Part shown: in pieces, positions 1 to 11,800 of the stretch
How positions within the stretch are numbered: the first letter of the stretch is position 1
Layout of the letters: each line of letters opens with the position of its first letter
NCBI GenBank assembly: GCA_028015205.1
Contig: CM051510.1
Coordinates: 28,644,580 to 28,708,579 of the forward strand
Length of the DNA stretch: 64,000 nucleotides
Direction: 5' to 3'
Origin: Mytilisepta virgata
Lineage: Eukaryota > Mollusca > Bivalvia > Mytilida > Mytilidae
The notes under the pieces: model-generated
What the model was told of the DNA's origin: nothing
Databases searched by the model: none
Seen by the model: only the letters and a program-made list of their open reading frames with translations
Made by a program: the position numbers and the translations under genes

Positions 1-1159
1 CTACGAGTCCGTTATCGTACGAAAATTTGATGGGACATAGGTACGAGTCAAATAGACAACTAACCATTTAAATCTACAACAGCGATTTAATTTGTCACTG
101 AATGGTAGATGAAAGACGGCCATATTTTGATTTGTAAATTGTATCCCATTGTTTGGTTTCTCATGCATTTACATAAACACATATCCGGTTTTATTTTTTT
201 TTAGTATATATATGTATTTAATTATTTTTTATTCATTTATCACTTGATAAGATTAATAAGTATGCAGGATTTAAAATTCCAAATTTTCGTATTTATTAAA
301 ATTCAAAACACAATACGAAATTAAGAAACAGATATTCTAAGATGATTGAAATTTGCAATTTTGATTAAAGTTATTAACTACACCTCAGATGTATTGTGTC
401 TGTATGTGTGTGCTATGTTTTGTTTAATTTTTTTATTTTGTGGAAATGTTAACATACATACACTCCATATGTACTTGCTTATATTGATTGTGAGTGCTTT
501 TACATAAAATATTCTATATTTACAAAATGCGGTATTTTGTTGATGATGTTGTTTGTTTGTATTTTGTATACTGTGGCCATATTACCACGTTTACTTGCCG
601 CGGTTCTTTGATAGATTTCTCTAAACGAGAAATTTTAAATGAAATAACAAAAAAACGAGGCCGGTATCCCTAAATTTGTAAAAACTCATTTTGATCAGTA
701 TTAAAATGTACATAAAACATCTAAGTGTCGATTTTAAAGAAATTCCTAATGTCAGAAGTGAATAGAGGGGTTTGTCCATAATTTTTTTTTTTTTTTTTAA
801 ACGGCTCCGTGTTTATCCAACTTGCTAATTTGTTGGATTATGGATAAAGAAAAGATGAAATTTTCTACGAATAATTTGTTTCCAAGTGTATTTAAGTAAA
901 GTGTAACAAATTTTATGGTTATTTTTACATAAAAATAAATTCTTTGATACCAATTTGGATGCACAAGATGTGCACATTTTGTCGATCCACAATTTTTTTC
1001 CTTCTGAAGTTATAAAAACATATTTTCAAATTACTACATAAAGAAAGTGGGCGCAGTTTTTCTATGACTTACTTGTTGAACGTTTTTTAAATGGGAAAAT
1101 TTAATTTTTTTTGTGCTTTCATGTTGATTCCGTGGCACCAGAGTATTTTGATATAATTC
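1..1159. other. No gene seen
   Basis: AT-rich, many stops in all frames, a poly-T run near 782-798. No splice-flanked coding block found. Confidence 0.6.
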
Positions 1160-1575
1160 AGTGCTAGGCACCTGTGATGGCTCATGGGAGCTCGACCCAC
1201 AGAGCTGCCTAGCGCGTCTGCAGGTGGCGAATAGAGGAGACCCTCTCGATGGGGGGTTGTTATGTCATAATACGGAAAGCCTGACCGCAGAACATAGTGG
1301 GTAACGTGTTTGGAGAATGCAACTCTCCCTGCACGCTAAAGACCCCTTCTGTAGTTTTCAAAAAAAGAGTAGTCTAATTCAGCCACAGAAGGCTAAATTA
1401 TCCGACCCCACCCATACATCCATCCTTCTTCAGTGGCAATCAATATTGTTTCCCCTCTGTGTCCCGCCCCGTCCCTATTTGAATTGTTTGATTAATTGTT
1501 GAAATGGTGGTTCATGAAGAAGCATGAAATATTTGCCACTGGACGTTAAGCAAACAACAAAACAAAACAAATACA
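1160..1575 (+). mobile_element. SINE-like dispersed element sharing its 3' tail with the 60283 SINE
   Basis: A GC-richer block in AT-rich DNA that ends TTGCCACTGGACGTTAAGCA followed by (CAAAA)n. The same GCCACTGGACGTTAA tail ends the SINE at 60283-60639. No tRNA-like head is seen. Exact borders are uncertain. Confidence 0.55.
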
Positions 1576-3054
1576 ATCCAGTGTTTATTGTCTAGTGTGG
1601 CCATTGTTCACTAAATTATTTTATTAGGCGGTGTCTTCTTAATTATCCAACTTGAAAAATCGGTGTTCCCCATTATCAAACTGGTTGATTAATCTCAGTT
1701 GAAAGCCAGTCAGGTATCAAACTGTTTTAAGTAAAAATGTAACAGATGATTGATTTATGGTGTAACTGTTGCTTACGATTGATATCCATACTAAGACCCC
1801 AGATGTTATCCACTGGTTGCCATGTTTTTACAGTGGGTTGTTGTTTCATTGATATTGATGTATAATAGATCCGGGGTCTAAAAATAATATGCTTTTGGCG
1901 TGGCCAATGATGCGAGCACAGCAATAGCCCTCTCCAGAAACCCATTTCCCTTATCACGATGCTGACTCTAAAATTATAATTTGAAGGAATTTATTTCGGC
2001 AGTTATTTTCCTTACGTTACTTACTTCCGTTTCCGGCGAACGAAACTTTTTCTAGCCTTAGTATGTAGCACACAGTGGCTGCCCCCATTAAATAAAGACT
2101 TTTCTAAATGACCCATATGTAGAAAATGCATTCATATTAACCATTTTCATTTATTTTCATATTTTTGCAATCCAGAATCAGATGAGTAGAATATTTAGAC
2201 TGTACTAAAATTGGTTCCACGATATCTATTTACAATCTAATATTTTCAACTTATCGTTAAATAGGTTTAATAATATGCAGAATATTATTTTTTTAAAAAA
2301 CATTGCTGCCAGATTCGTATTTTATCTGAATAAAATGAGACTGAAATCGTGAAATAATAACAACTCACGAATTTTGCATCTTTTTCTAATCAGCATTATT
2401 ATTATTTTTCCAATATGAAAAGGTAGTGCATATTATTACAATTTGAAACACGATATGCGGTATTCTGATATAATACACTGCTGTCAAATCTTCATTATAA
2501 TCTGAAGAAGATGCAAATGCAATCACTAAACATAAACCATTCATTTTTTTTTTTTTTTCATTTTAAGAAGGTATTTTTAAAAATAAATTCGACATCTTGT
2601 AAACGTAGTTCGTTTTTTTTTTTTTTTCGTTGTTAAAAGATTCCACGTAAACGATAAATTGTCTGCAATATCAACCTTCAGTTTTCCTCGACAATATTTT
2701 TAATATTTGAGGACTGATTTTCTTAACACACAAGACACTATAATTGATTTAAAAAAATTGACACATTTTATTTATAAAACTTGAATGCATTATAGGTGCA
2801 TCCTCAGGGCCATTGACTTTTTTTAGAAACTAACCAAGAGATTCCACTTTGCTCATTATCTTTAGGATTTAAGTCTGAATCACTATAAAAATTTATTCTT
2901 TGAAAATAATTTTCTCTGCATGTAATTTGGTTATTTTTACAGTCAAAAAGAAATGTTTCTTCAATTAAGTTGCAACTTTTGTTATGTTTTCTCTTGGTAT
3001 TTATCCTTAATACACTATTATTGTTTCTATATTCAGCTTTATTTGGAAATTTAG
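1576..3054. other. No gene seen
   Basis: AT-rich with oligo-T runs near 2545 and 2612. A short minus frame at 1727-1957 has no recognisable domain or splice context. Confidence 0.55.
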
Positions 3055-3330
3055 ACTGAGAATGGAAACGGGGAATGTGTCAAAGAGACAACCACCCGAC
3101 CAAAGAGCAGAAAACAGGCCATCAATGGGTCTTCAACGCAACTAGAAAATCCTGCACCCGGAGGCGGGCTTCAACTGGCCTCTAAACAATAATGCATACT
3201 AGATCAGCGAAATGGACGCCACACTAAACTTAGAAACATACAAATGAACCAAAATTAAAAAAAAAAAAGACACACAAGACTAACAAAGGCTATATGTTAC
3301 TGACTTGGGACAGGCGCGCAAATGCGGCGG
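3055..3330 (+). repeat. Dispersed repeat family A, copy 1
   Basis: Shares CCCGACCAAA, CCAATGGGTCTTCAACRCA-like and AACAATAATGCATACTAG blocks with 16515-16770 and 45505-45760. No coding frame; element class unknown. Confidence 0.75.
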
Positions 3331-4542
3331 ACTGGTTTCATCTAATATTTTTCACAACTCTTTGTTGGATTATTGTTCAAGCACCCCATGTCGATTGAAA
3401 ATCTAATATTTTAGCTGTTTTCAGGGTATCCGATCAGTCACAGAAAAAATTGATAATCTACGTATGATCGCTGATTGGTCGTTAAATATCCTTCCATTTT
3501 CTCGATGCTTTTTTTTCAAAATGTGATGTATTGATATGTTACGTCTTAGTTTCAAAATTGGGTTCATGGGGAGTTATATATTATTACAGAAAATTTAAAA
3601 CTGTTAAAAGAATTACAGAAGGGGCTACAGTCTTACTTCGCGAACAGTTGATAATCATTGTTCTATAGTCTCGGTAGTTAAACCTTCAAATTTCTTGCCA
3701 TGGCTTACAATTTAAGGTATCTCAAATATAGAGATATGATAATGGACTGCTCGCAAAGTAAGATTCTATATCATGGTCAAAATAATTTTACATTTTTCAG
3801 ATTTTAAAAAAATACCTGTGATGAAGTTGAATAAATTTGAATCATTAAAATGTGAAATTGATTGCAAAACATATGATATCAAAATTAATATCATTATGAA
3901 CTGCCTCTATGTTAAAAGTACTGTAATATTTATTAAATTCAACTTTTATATAAGATAAATGATCAGAAGACAGCAACGTTTGATACCGACATTTTGCTTT
4001 GTCAGAAATTAAAGACGCATCTCTGATACAATCATTTATTTGTCATTATACCGTGGCTTTATCTATGATGGAATCTTTATATTTTATACTCCAGCGATAT
4101 TTACATCGTAAAATAAAATATTTCAAAGTAAAATATCACTTATAAGTATTAATTTTCTATGCACTTTCCTTATAAGTGCATTATAATTGTAATTTATTAC
4201 AAAGTTAATTTCACCTGCAAGTTGAATTTTATGGGATATAAATTATAAAGAAAGCGATGAGAAATCTCAATAACAGCAATTTTAAATGTAAATATACAGC
4301 TACACTATATGATTGTTTGCACATATCTGATTTAATAAGATAAACCGAAATTCAAAAGGCTTAGAGCTGAAATAATTTGCATCAGTTGTAACTTTTAAAT
4401 GAAATTAAAATAAGGAGGTTGACAGATCCATGTTACTAATTTTAAAATGAATGTCGATTAAACTACAAAGTTTATATAAAACCTGAGGCGTGTCTGACGA
4501 TTTTCGTACCCTCGACAATGTTTGTAATGAGAAATTATAGTA
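3331..4542. other. No gene seen; one short inverted pair
   Basis: TCTTACTTCGCGAACAG (3631-3647) pairs imperfectly with 3747-3763, a possible tiny MITE of about 130 bp. Otherwise featureless AT-rich DNA. Confidence 0.5.
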
Positions 4543-4697
4543 TAACTAATCTTGAAATGCGAATACCTAACAATCTACAACGAGTTACCGAATAACGCGT
4601 TAATTCACGAGTGCGCGTGGCGCACGAGTGAATTATTAGTGTTTTTCGGTCACGAGTTGTAGATCTTTTGGTATTCAACTAATTTCAAGATTAGTTA
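4543..4697. mobile_element. Foldback MITE, about 75-bp arms
   Basis: Starts TAACTAATCTTGAAAT and ends with the complement. Inner parts GATCTACAACTCGTGACCG and its counterpart also pair, around a CGCGTGGCGCACGAG core. No coding content. Confidence 0.75.
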
Positions 4698-4952
4698 TTC
4701 TGTTTATTACATTGAAATATTCCATGTACTCAGAACTTTTAACGAGAAAATACAAAGGATTATATTTTTATATGATTATGACCATTGTATAGCAACGTAT
4801 ATTGTTACGTCACATTCTAGAGTGAAATATGACTTTCGATTCCCCTGAGTGAATTATCGAATTTGATTTCACTCGTAAATCCCGGTATTTCACCTCACTC
4901 AATGTAATAAGATTAGTTAATTCACCTACAAGGGAGGTAATACATAAAGGCC

Positions 4953-4956
<4 letters not shown>

Positions 4957-4988
<32 letters not shown>

Positions 4989-5038
4989 TTGTTGTTGTTT
5001 TGTTTTGTTTTTTTTTTTTTTTTGGGGGGGGGGGGGGG
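4957..5038. repeat. Poly-T / poly-G homopolymer tract
   Basis: About 30 T, a GTTGTTGTT/TTTTG stretch, more T, then about 18 G. A lysine/proline-rich minus frame across it is an artefact. The exact length is likely to be unreliable in sequencing. Confidence 0.85.
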
Positions 5039-8000
5039 TAGTAATCCCCTTTAACTCTACCTGGTTTTTGGATCAATCCCATTTCGTTATTTTATTTCTG
5101 TCTTGATATTATCTTGTGCATCATAGATTATTTAATGAATCTTTTTTTACGGTTTTGGTTAATGGTGACGGTATTGAACAATGTTGCGAAATGGACACAC
5201 AAAGAAAGTATATATTGTAGCTCGTGATATTTCAGAATAGAAGATAAACGATCCTGATTTTCTTAAATTTTACGCTGAATGTTAAATATAGGAGCTTCTG
5301 GATAAACTTCAATCTTTATTAGAAATTAAAGAACGGATATGGAGTCAGATAATAAGAAGATAACAACACATATCCGAAACCAACAGACTAAAATTATACA
5401 AAATACATCTATACATCTAATAGTCATCCCGAAAACATGTAGCGAGCCCTAAATGGCCCCGACGAAATAAACCATTGTATAAATTAGCGTAAACAACACT
5501 GATCAATCGTTGACATGTTTCTTTTGTACTCTTTACATTAATTACAAACGTCAACATAAGTTTTTCTCTACAGAAAAAATCAGTCTAGATAGAAATCAAT
5601 AAACTCGACCTGTAGAAGTGCACTTACGTTAATTATGTTAGTGTGTTAATTGATCTAACGTAATTATTTAATTGTCATTGTTCAGGTAAACAGGAAATGG
5701 CTTCTAAGATGGCTCAGATACATAATACAAAGTGTCTTCGGTTTAATTACGAGTAATGTCCTTGAATAAGACTATTTATGATGAACTGTGGGAAAATATT
5801 TTCAAAAATGTATACTAAAACAATATGATTGGTCAAAACAGACGAGAACAATCGGTTTACACCGTATGACGCCTCAGAATATCAATTTTGGTGTACGGAT
5901 ATTAAAATGACAAACAATACGTTTCTGAAGTGAAAGTATTGGAATTTATTGTCTTATGTCCTAAAAACACATAGTCATAACGAGTCACATATGACAATGC
6001 AGTTCTTAATTTTGACACATTACTAGGACAGGCGGAAAAATTTATTTACATGTATCTGCATGTAGCTCAATGAACATAAGGATATAGGGATATAGCGCCA
6101 ATCACTAAGAACAAGCAAAGGCAAAAACTGGAACAAATATTTCTGAAAAAAATATCCGTTTTTCTAAATATTCAATGAAATCGAATAGAAACTTTGTTTA
6201 GCAAGTATGAATACCAGTTTCTAGATTAACTTTACCTAAACGTTGAAAAGGATTTAGCAATTAGGATTTTCCTTACCTTGTCCTAAAGTCATCAGACCAT
6301 TTTTAACATTATAATTAAACTGAATTTAACAGATTAGCAAAAAAAACAAGAAAAACGTGAACTGACCCGCCTAAGAGACTTATAACATAACTGTACCGTT
6401 TATCAATTTAAAATTTCAGCAAATTTATAATAGAATCTATTATTACTGTTTGATGCTTGAGGAATGATATCCTTAGTGACATCCAGTAATAACAGAAGTG
6501 TCTCTATTGTAGTGGGTGTAAAATGGACGAATCAAGATTTAAAATTCATTTGTTGCTCATGGCTTACTGTATAAAACTGCAATAATTCAGTTTATACATT
6601 ATATACTTGTACATTACTTCTCGGTGCATGAAGAACGATAACGTTGGTGATATTCAGTAATGATAGAAGTGTTGCTATTGTAGTGGGTGTAAAATGAACG
6701 AATCAAGAATTAGAATTCATCTGTTTCTTATGGCTAACAATTTAAAATGTGATACAAGATCTGAAATCGTCAGTTTATATATACTTGTACCTTTTAAAAA
6801 AATATTGGTAATTTTGTGAAGGTCGTCTTCGTCTTGTTATAGAATTTATTACCAAATGAACAAATAAAAACTAGAACCTCATCATCTCCTTAAAACATAA
6901 CATAGCCTATTTTGTGGGTTTTTTTTTTAAATGTTTCAACAAGACGTTTTAACACTAAACATGTAAAATGTAATTCTGTTGTGTTTATGTTTGTGTTTTG
7001 TATTTTTTATGCTAGTTCTGTCTGTTGGTTTGCAATGTCATTATTGACCTTTTCTGTCGTCCATTTTGTTGTTTATGCTATGAGATCATATATCCCAAAA
7101 CGCTTGTAGTAAGATGTAGATTGTTTCATGAATTTAATTATAAATCAGAGATTAATTGCACCTATAAAAAATGATAAAAACATATATATGTATCTGATTA
7201 CCTCAAATCAGCCTTTATCTTACACATTCGTGACACGTGACGTCCATTGTAGTCTAATCTGATCAAACGAATTCTGAAATGTCAAAAATGGCATCTTAAT
7301 CAATTAGAACTTTTGTAATCTGAAGCAGTGTATTTAACATACATAATGTATAACACAACATTGGTCTTCTAAAAGTACACGTGATGGCTTGGTTTATTTA
7401 GGTTGTCATTTAAGATCAGTGTCCAGCAGATATTGCCCGAGGCTAGTTCGAACTCACCACTTCATTGTTGGCATGATTGATATTTAGCAATGAATTTGAA
7501 TTAACAAATCATCAATACTTTATACTCTGGATTAAATCGTTTTGAAAACAATGTGAATTGGTATACAACTAAATAAAATGAATTCTCTGTATATCATGAC
7601 ATATATGTTAGATCATGAAATATAATGAATTCAATGAATCAGTTATTGCTTTATTTGCGGTTACAAAATCTGCTACAGAATTTACCTACACATCACCATA
7701 CTAAGTCAAATCCGTGGAGAACTATACGCGTATCCACAAATGTAACGCCATTAGTAAACAAAAGTTGCGGTTCTTGATCAGAGAAATCGCACTTCCGGTT
7801 CCAGAGGTAATATACGGGGGTTATATTAACATACTATCACGAATTACAACATTAGGTCGTAACTTATAAAATTTCTCTCTATTTATCCATCAACTAGGAG
7901 TCAACAAAACTCTACACGAACTATCAATGAGGCCGCAAAAAACATGAAGCACATATCTATATACATGAAACTTTTAAAAGCAATACTTTATTGATATTCA

Positions 8001-8344
8001 TGCAACTGTCGCCATGGTATCCGATAAAGTTTAATCGACGAGTGTTGGGCAAAGTATATAGAGTGGATTTTTTTTATATAATAGGTTATAATTTATTGTT
8101 TTATTTAGAATTCTATATTTAAGGCATTAGTGTTTGTCTTTTTTTTGGGTTGGATTTTTGCTCGTCATGAAAGATAAAGTCATTCTAGCATTGGTTTCTT
8201 GTTTATTGTCTTACGGAAATATCCTTTTATCTAATTACTTACACCTAAATACCATGTTTTCTTGTATTCTTGATGTGTTTAATCGGTGGGATGAAAATAC
8301 ATAATATTTTTAACCACTTCCCGGTGATTAAATTTCTACGTGGG
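5039..8344. other. No gene seen apart from repeats
   Basis: Contains the family B fragment near 5328-5470 and the direct repeats at 6445-6790. A first exon of the EGF gene could hide here, but I see no signal-peptide-like start followed by a good donor. Confidence 0.5.
6445..6790. repeat. Two diverged direct repeats of about 171 bp
   Basis: TAGTGGGTGTAAAATG recurs at 6510 and 6681 with matching flanks (AGTAATRAYAGAAGTGT before, ACGAATCAAGA after). Confidence 0.7.
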
Positions 8345-8620
8345 TATTACGCCGTTTTTTCTACAGTCATTGGAACGATAAACTAGAGACGTCTATGTAA
8401 ATAAACTACATAGCAACGACATTTTGTCGGAAATCATAGGAGAAACAGATTTTCCTTCAATTTACTCGTGAGTTATGGAATTTCTCCACCCTCAATAGTT
8501 AAATTTTAGATTTTAACACGCTCACAAAAGCTCGCGTGTTGAAAATCTAAAATTTAACTATCTCGGGTGGAGAAATTCCATGACTCACTCGTACCTGAAG
8601 GAGAATCTATATTTATCTCA
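8345..8620. mobile_element. Foldback repeat, family seen again at 27105
   Basis: Arms around 8457-8520 and 8535-8600 pair (TTAAATTTTAGATTTT...GTTGAAAATCTAAAATTTAA). The same text (CATAGGAGAAACAGATT, TTTACTCGTGAGTTATGGAA) recurs at 27105-27345. Confidence 0.75.
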
Positions 8621-8655
8621 GACACCCCACTATTAATACTTTATTTATGCTGTAG

Positions 8656-8802
8656 GATGGAAAGTCTGGTCAGAATGGTCGTCATGTAGTAATTCATGTG
8701 ATAGAGGGCAGCAGGAAAGACGACGTGTGTGCTCGAAGGTAGATACTATGTGTGATGGCATAAACACAGATACAAGAGAGTGCAATATATTTCCTTGTGA
8801 AG
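8656..8802 (+). CDS. Exon: TSP type 1 repeat 1
   Basis: A phase 1-1 exon. The peptide opens [17 protein letters not shown], followed by an arginine run and CS...C...C at the end. The WxxWxxWSxCSxxC motif with six cysteines is diagnostic of a thrombospondin type 1 repeat, which commonly binds glycosaminoglycans or matrix partners. It is the first exon of the gene I can support. A foldback repeat ends only about 35 bases upstream, in the intron. Confidence 0.9.
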
Positions 8803-11800
8803 GTAAAGTTTAATTTTTTAAATAGTTAGCAATTTCAATTAACGCTGGGGACGCCTATGGACCGAGAAATCGTTTTCAAACATTGAATTGATACCAGGGA
8901 TAACTCAAACACGGACTTATAATTAGAAAACCAGTCTGCTGAATGAAAGCATACATTGTAGAGTTATTATAAATAGAAATAAATCGTCTGTGTATTAGCA
9001 CATTCTTTTATTTGTTCTCTATTAACCTTTTAATTTTATCATTTAAAATAGAAATACATTTAATAAAAGGATGTTCCCGCAGAATAATGTCATTCTTCTA
9101 TTCAATATACACTATTTGTCATGGACAAAAGAATACAAAACAGAATGAAAGGTCTACAAGATAAAAAAAAAAAAAAACCAAGGACAAGACGATCTCATGT
9201 GAACAGTAACCCAAAAAACAAACGCTACAGAAGTATAACCAAAATACCTAGCAAATCAAACAGAATAAGAACCACAAAGCAAACAATAAAGTCCCTATCG
9301 GCGTGAATTTCCATAAAAAACCAAGAGTGAAATCAGGGGCTTCAGAAAGGAAAGCATGTCCTGCTTAGTTTAATTGTTACAGTCTGCATTATTGCACTTA
9401 GTTATCTTTTTCAAAGTAACTTTACAATAAATGATCAACAACAAAAATCTTTGATACCAAGTTTGATGCATTAACATAAATACACGTGCTTTATTTTTTT
9501 TTTCAAACTATGATTTTTGCTTTACAGGTGTAACAGATTTTCTAGACATATTTGGAGTCTATAAACTACCTCTGGGAGTTACACTAGACAGTGAGCGACA
9601 AGCCGCTTATAACATTACAAATATTGCAAATCTTTACTCGCCACTATCATCTGTATTTCAAACGGATTTTCCAAAAGATTTTTCCATTCTATTTTCTCTA
9701 AAAATAGATAAAGGATTATCAGGGTATTTATTAACTTTAAGTGATATTATGGGTAACCAAAAACTTGCCATTCAATATGGCGACGTGACGCTATTTGAAT
9801 ATTCTGATCAGAATAATCAACCGGGTGATAAGTCACCTGTATTCGACATTCCTATTGCTGATGGAAAATGGCACCAGTTTGCATTTAGTGTGAAGAAAAG
9901 ACAAATTACTTTGTATTATGACTGTGATAGTGTTTATGAAGAAAATTTAAGTAGATCAAAACATCCGAGATTAGGTAATAACCTAATGTTTGCTATTGGA
10001 CCATATTTTGCCAGACATGGAGCCCCGTTTGAGGTGAGAGTATACAAATTATTTTATATTTTTACTCTTTTACATTTATGATTGAATCGAACAGATATCA
10101 AAGTGACTAGTTACTATAATACAAGCTTTGTGGGCAAATTTCATCAACCTCTGTATAATTTTTCAATTTAAAATTACTCTCACTATACATTGTGTATTCT
10201 AAATGCAGTTGATAATTTTTTGTACAATTACATTTTCCAGATTTTTTTTGCTGGGTTAAAAATGATTATCTATTAATGCTGATTACGAGTATACTTTGAT
10301 ATACTTCAGGGGTCGATAGAACAAGCCGTTATCATTCCAGACTCTCAGGCAGCACAACAACAATGTAATTACCAAACAAAATCAGGACCTACTCAGGTAA
10401 CGATATTAACACAAATTATTAAAAAGAATGCAATTGATAAAATTTACCTTCGGATATTGAAAATAGATACAACTTTGGTTAAATGACAACTGTGCATGAT
10501 AATTTGAACTTAAGATTTCCACGCCCGTAAACTTTTAAAAATATCAAATGATTCTGAAACGTTACCGGTACAAGGCTTGTTCTCGTTAGAGAACCCCTAA
10601 TGCATATTTCATCTCCGTTCTGCTATTTCAGCAATGATTTGTTAATGAATGCTGAATATCCAAACCAAGGGACGCGGCATATATTTTTTTTTCTTAAAAT
10701 TTACATAATCCACAAATTGTAGCGACAAAATCCAAAGAATTAAAAATCATTTCGGCGTGGCCTAATCAGTATAGAAGCATGGAATATATTTTGCAACATA
10801 CAAACGAGTAATATTTTGACATCGATTTTTGTATGTGCCAATCTATGTAAAAGGATACAATATATTGCTAGCATCATGAGCATTTGATAATCAGTTGACT
10901 GCCTTTGAAATTTTTCATTTTATTCTTTTATTTTGAAACCGTCAATTTTTGTTGTGAATGTCATAAGGTCAAACTATTTTCTCTCAAACTGTATCTTGTT
11001 GTTGAAACCTAAATGAATACCTATTTCGTGTGCAATTTATTGAACAACGTTTTAAACTGGCATTTAATTTATCTATCAAAAGGAAAAAGCAATAAAAGAT
11101 CAAGCAAACGGGGACCTCGATTCACATAACAGAACAAAACGGAAGAGGAAAAAGAAAGATAAAGTAAAAAAGCATAAAAAACAGAAAGATGGTAATTATT
11201 TTTCTGATATAAATTCATGGAATATGAGAGGAAACACATTAATAACGTTAAAATAACATCATTATATCGTAAACTAATCCTTGGAGTGTAATGATAACCA
11301 ATTGTTTTTTTCACTTGATTAAATGTTTCAAAGATTTGAGTTTTTTAGCAAAATGTTGAAAAAAGCTTTAAATTTGCATAATTTTAGATAGTTTTATCAC
11401 AGTTAATATTATGTTATACCCTTTTTAGTGCACTATACACACATTTGAACAATTTATGTCTCATCAGCAATTCTCAAGACTAAAAATGTAGAGGTCAATT
11501 CATCAATTATAGAGCAAAATCAAATGCATAAATTGTGAAACACTTTGAAACCAAAAAACGTATCAGGAAAGAGCATGGTCGAGATACTCCTTTGTTTTCA
11601 AAAATTTTCTAAGTAAAATTAGATTTCAAGATACACAGAGTGAGCACCAAAGGGTATTTTATTGTACATTGTAAATTTGTTTGTTTCTTATTTCTGGCTC
11701 ATAGTTATTTATGCATCTCGATCGTTGAAAATCAAGAGGCTACAAAACAGCTTTTCTGTGCCTTTTCTGATTATCATTTGTCTGTCCTTCTTAGGACTAC

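Noticed and set aside
4810..5082. Minus-strand frame with poly-Lys and poly-Pro
   Set aside because: It crosses the poly-T/poly-G homopolymer and has no domain or splice context.
9749..10081. Stand-alone 110-residue protein starting at an internal ATG
   Set aside because: It is the second half of the TSPN exon; the upstream part of the exon is open, has a good acceptor, and the donor at 10034 ends the coding part.
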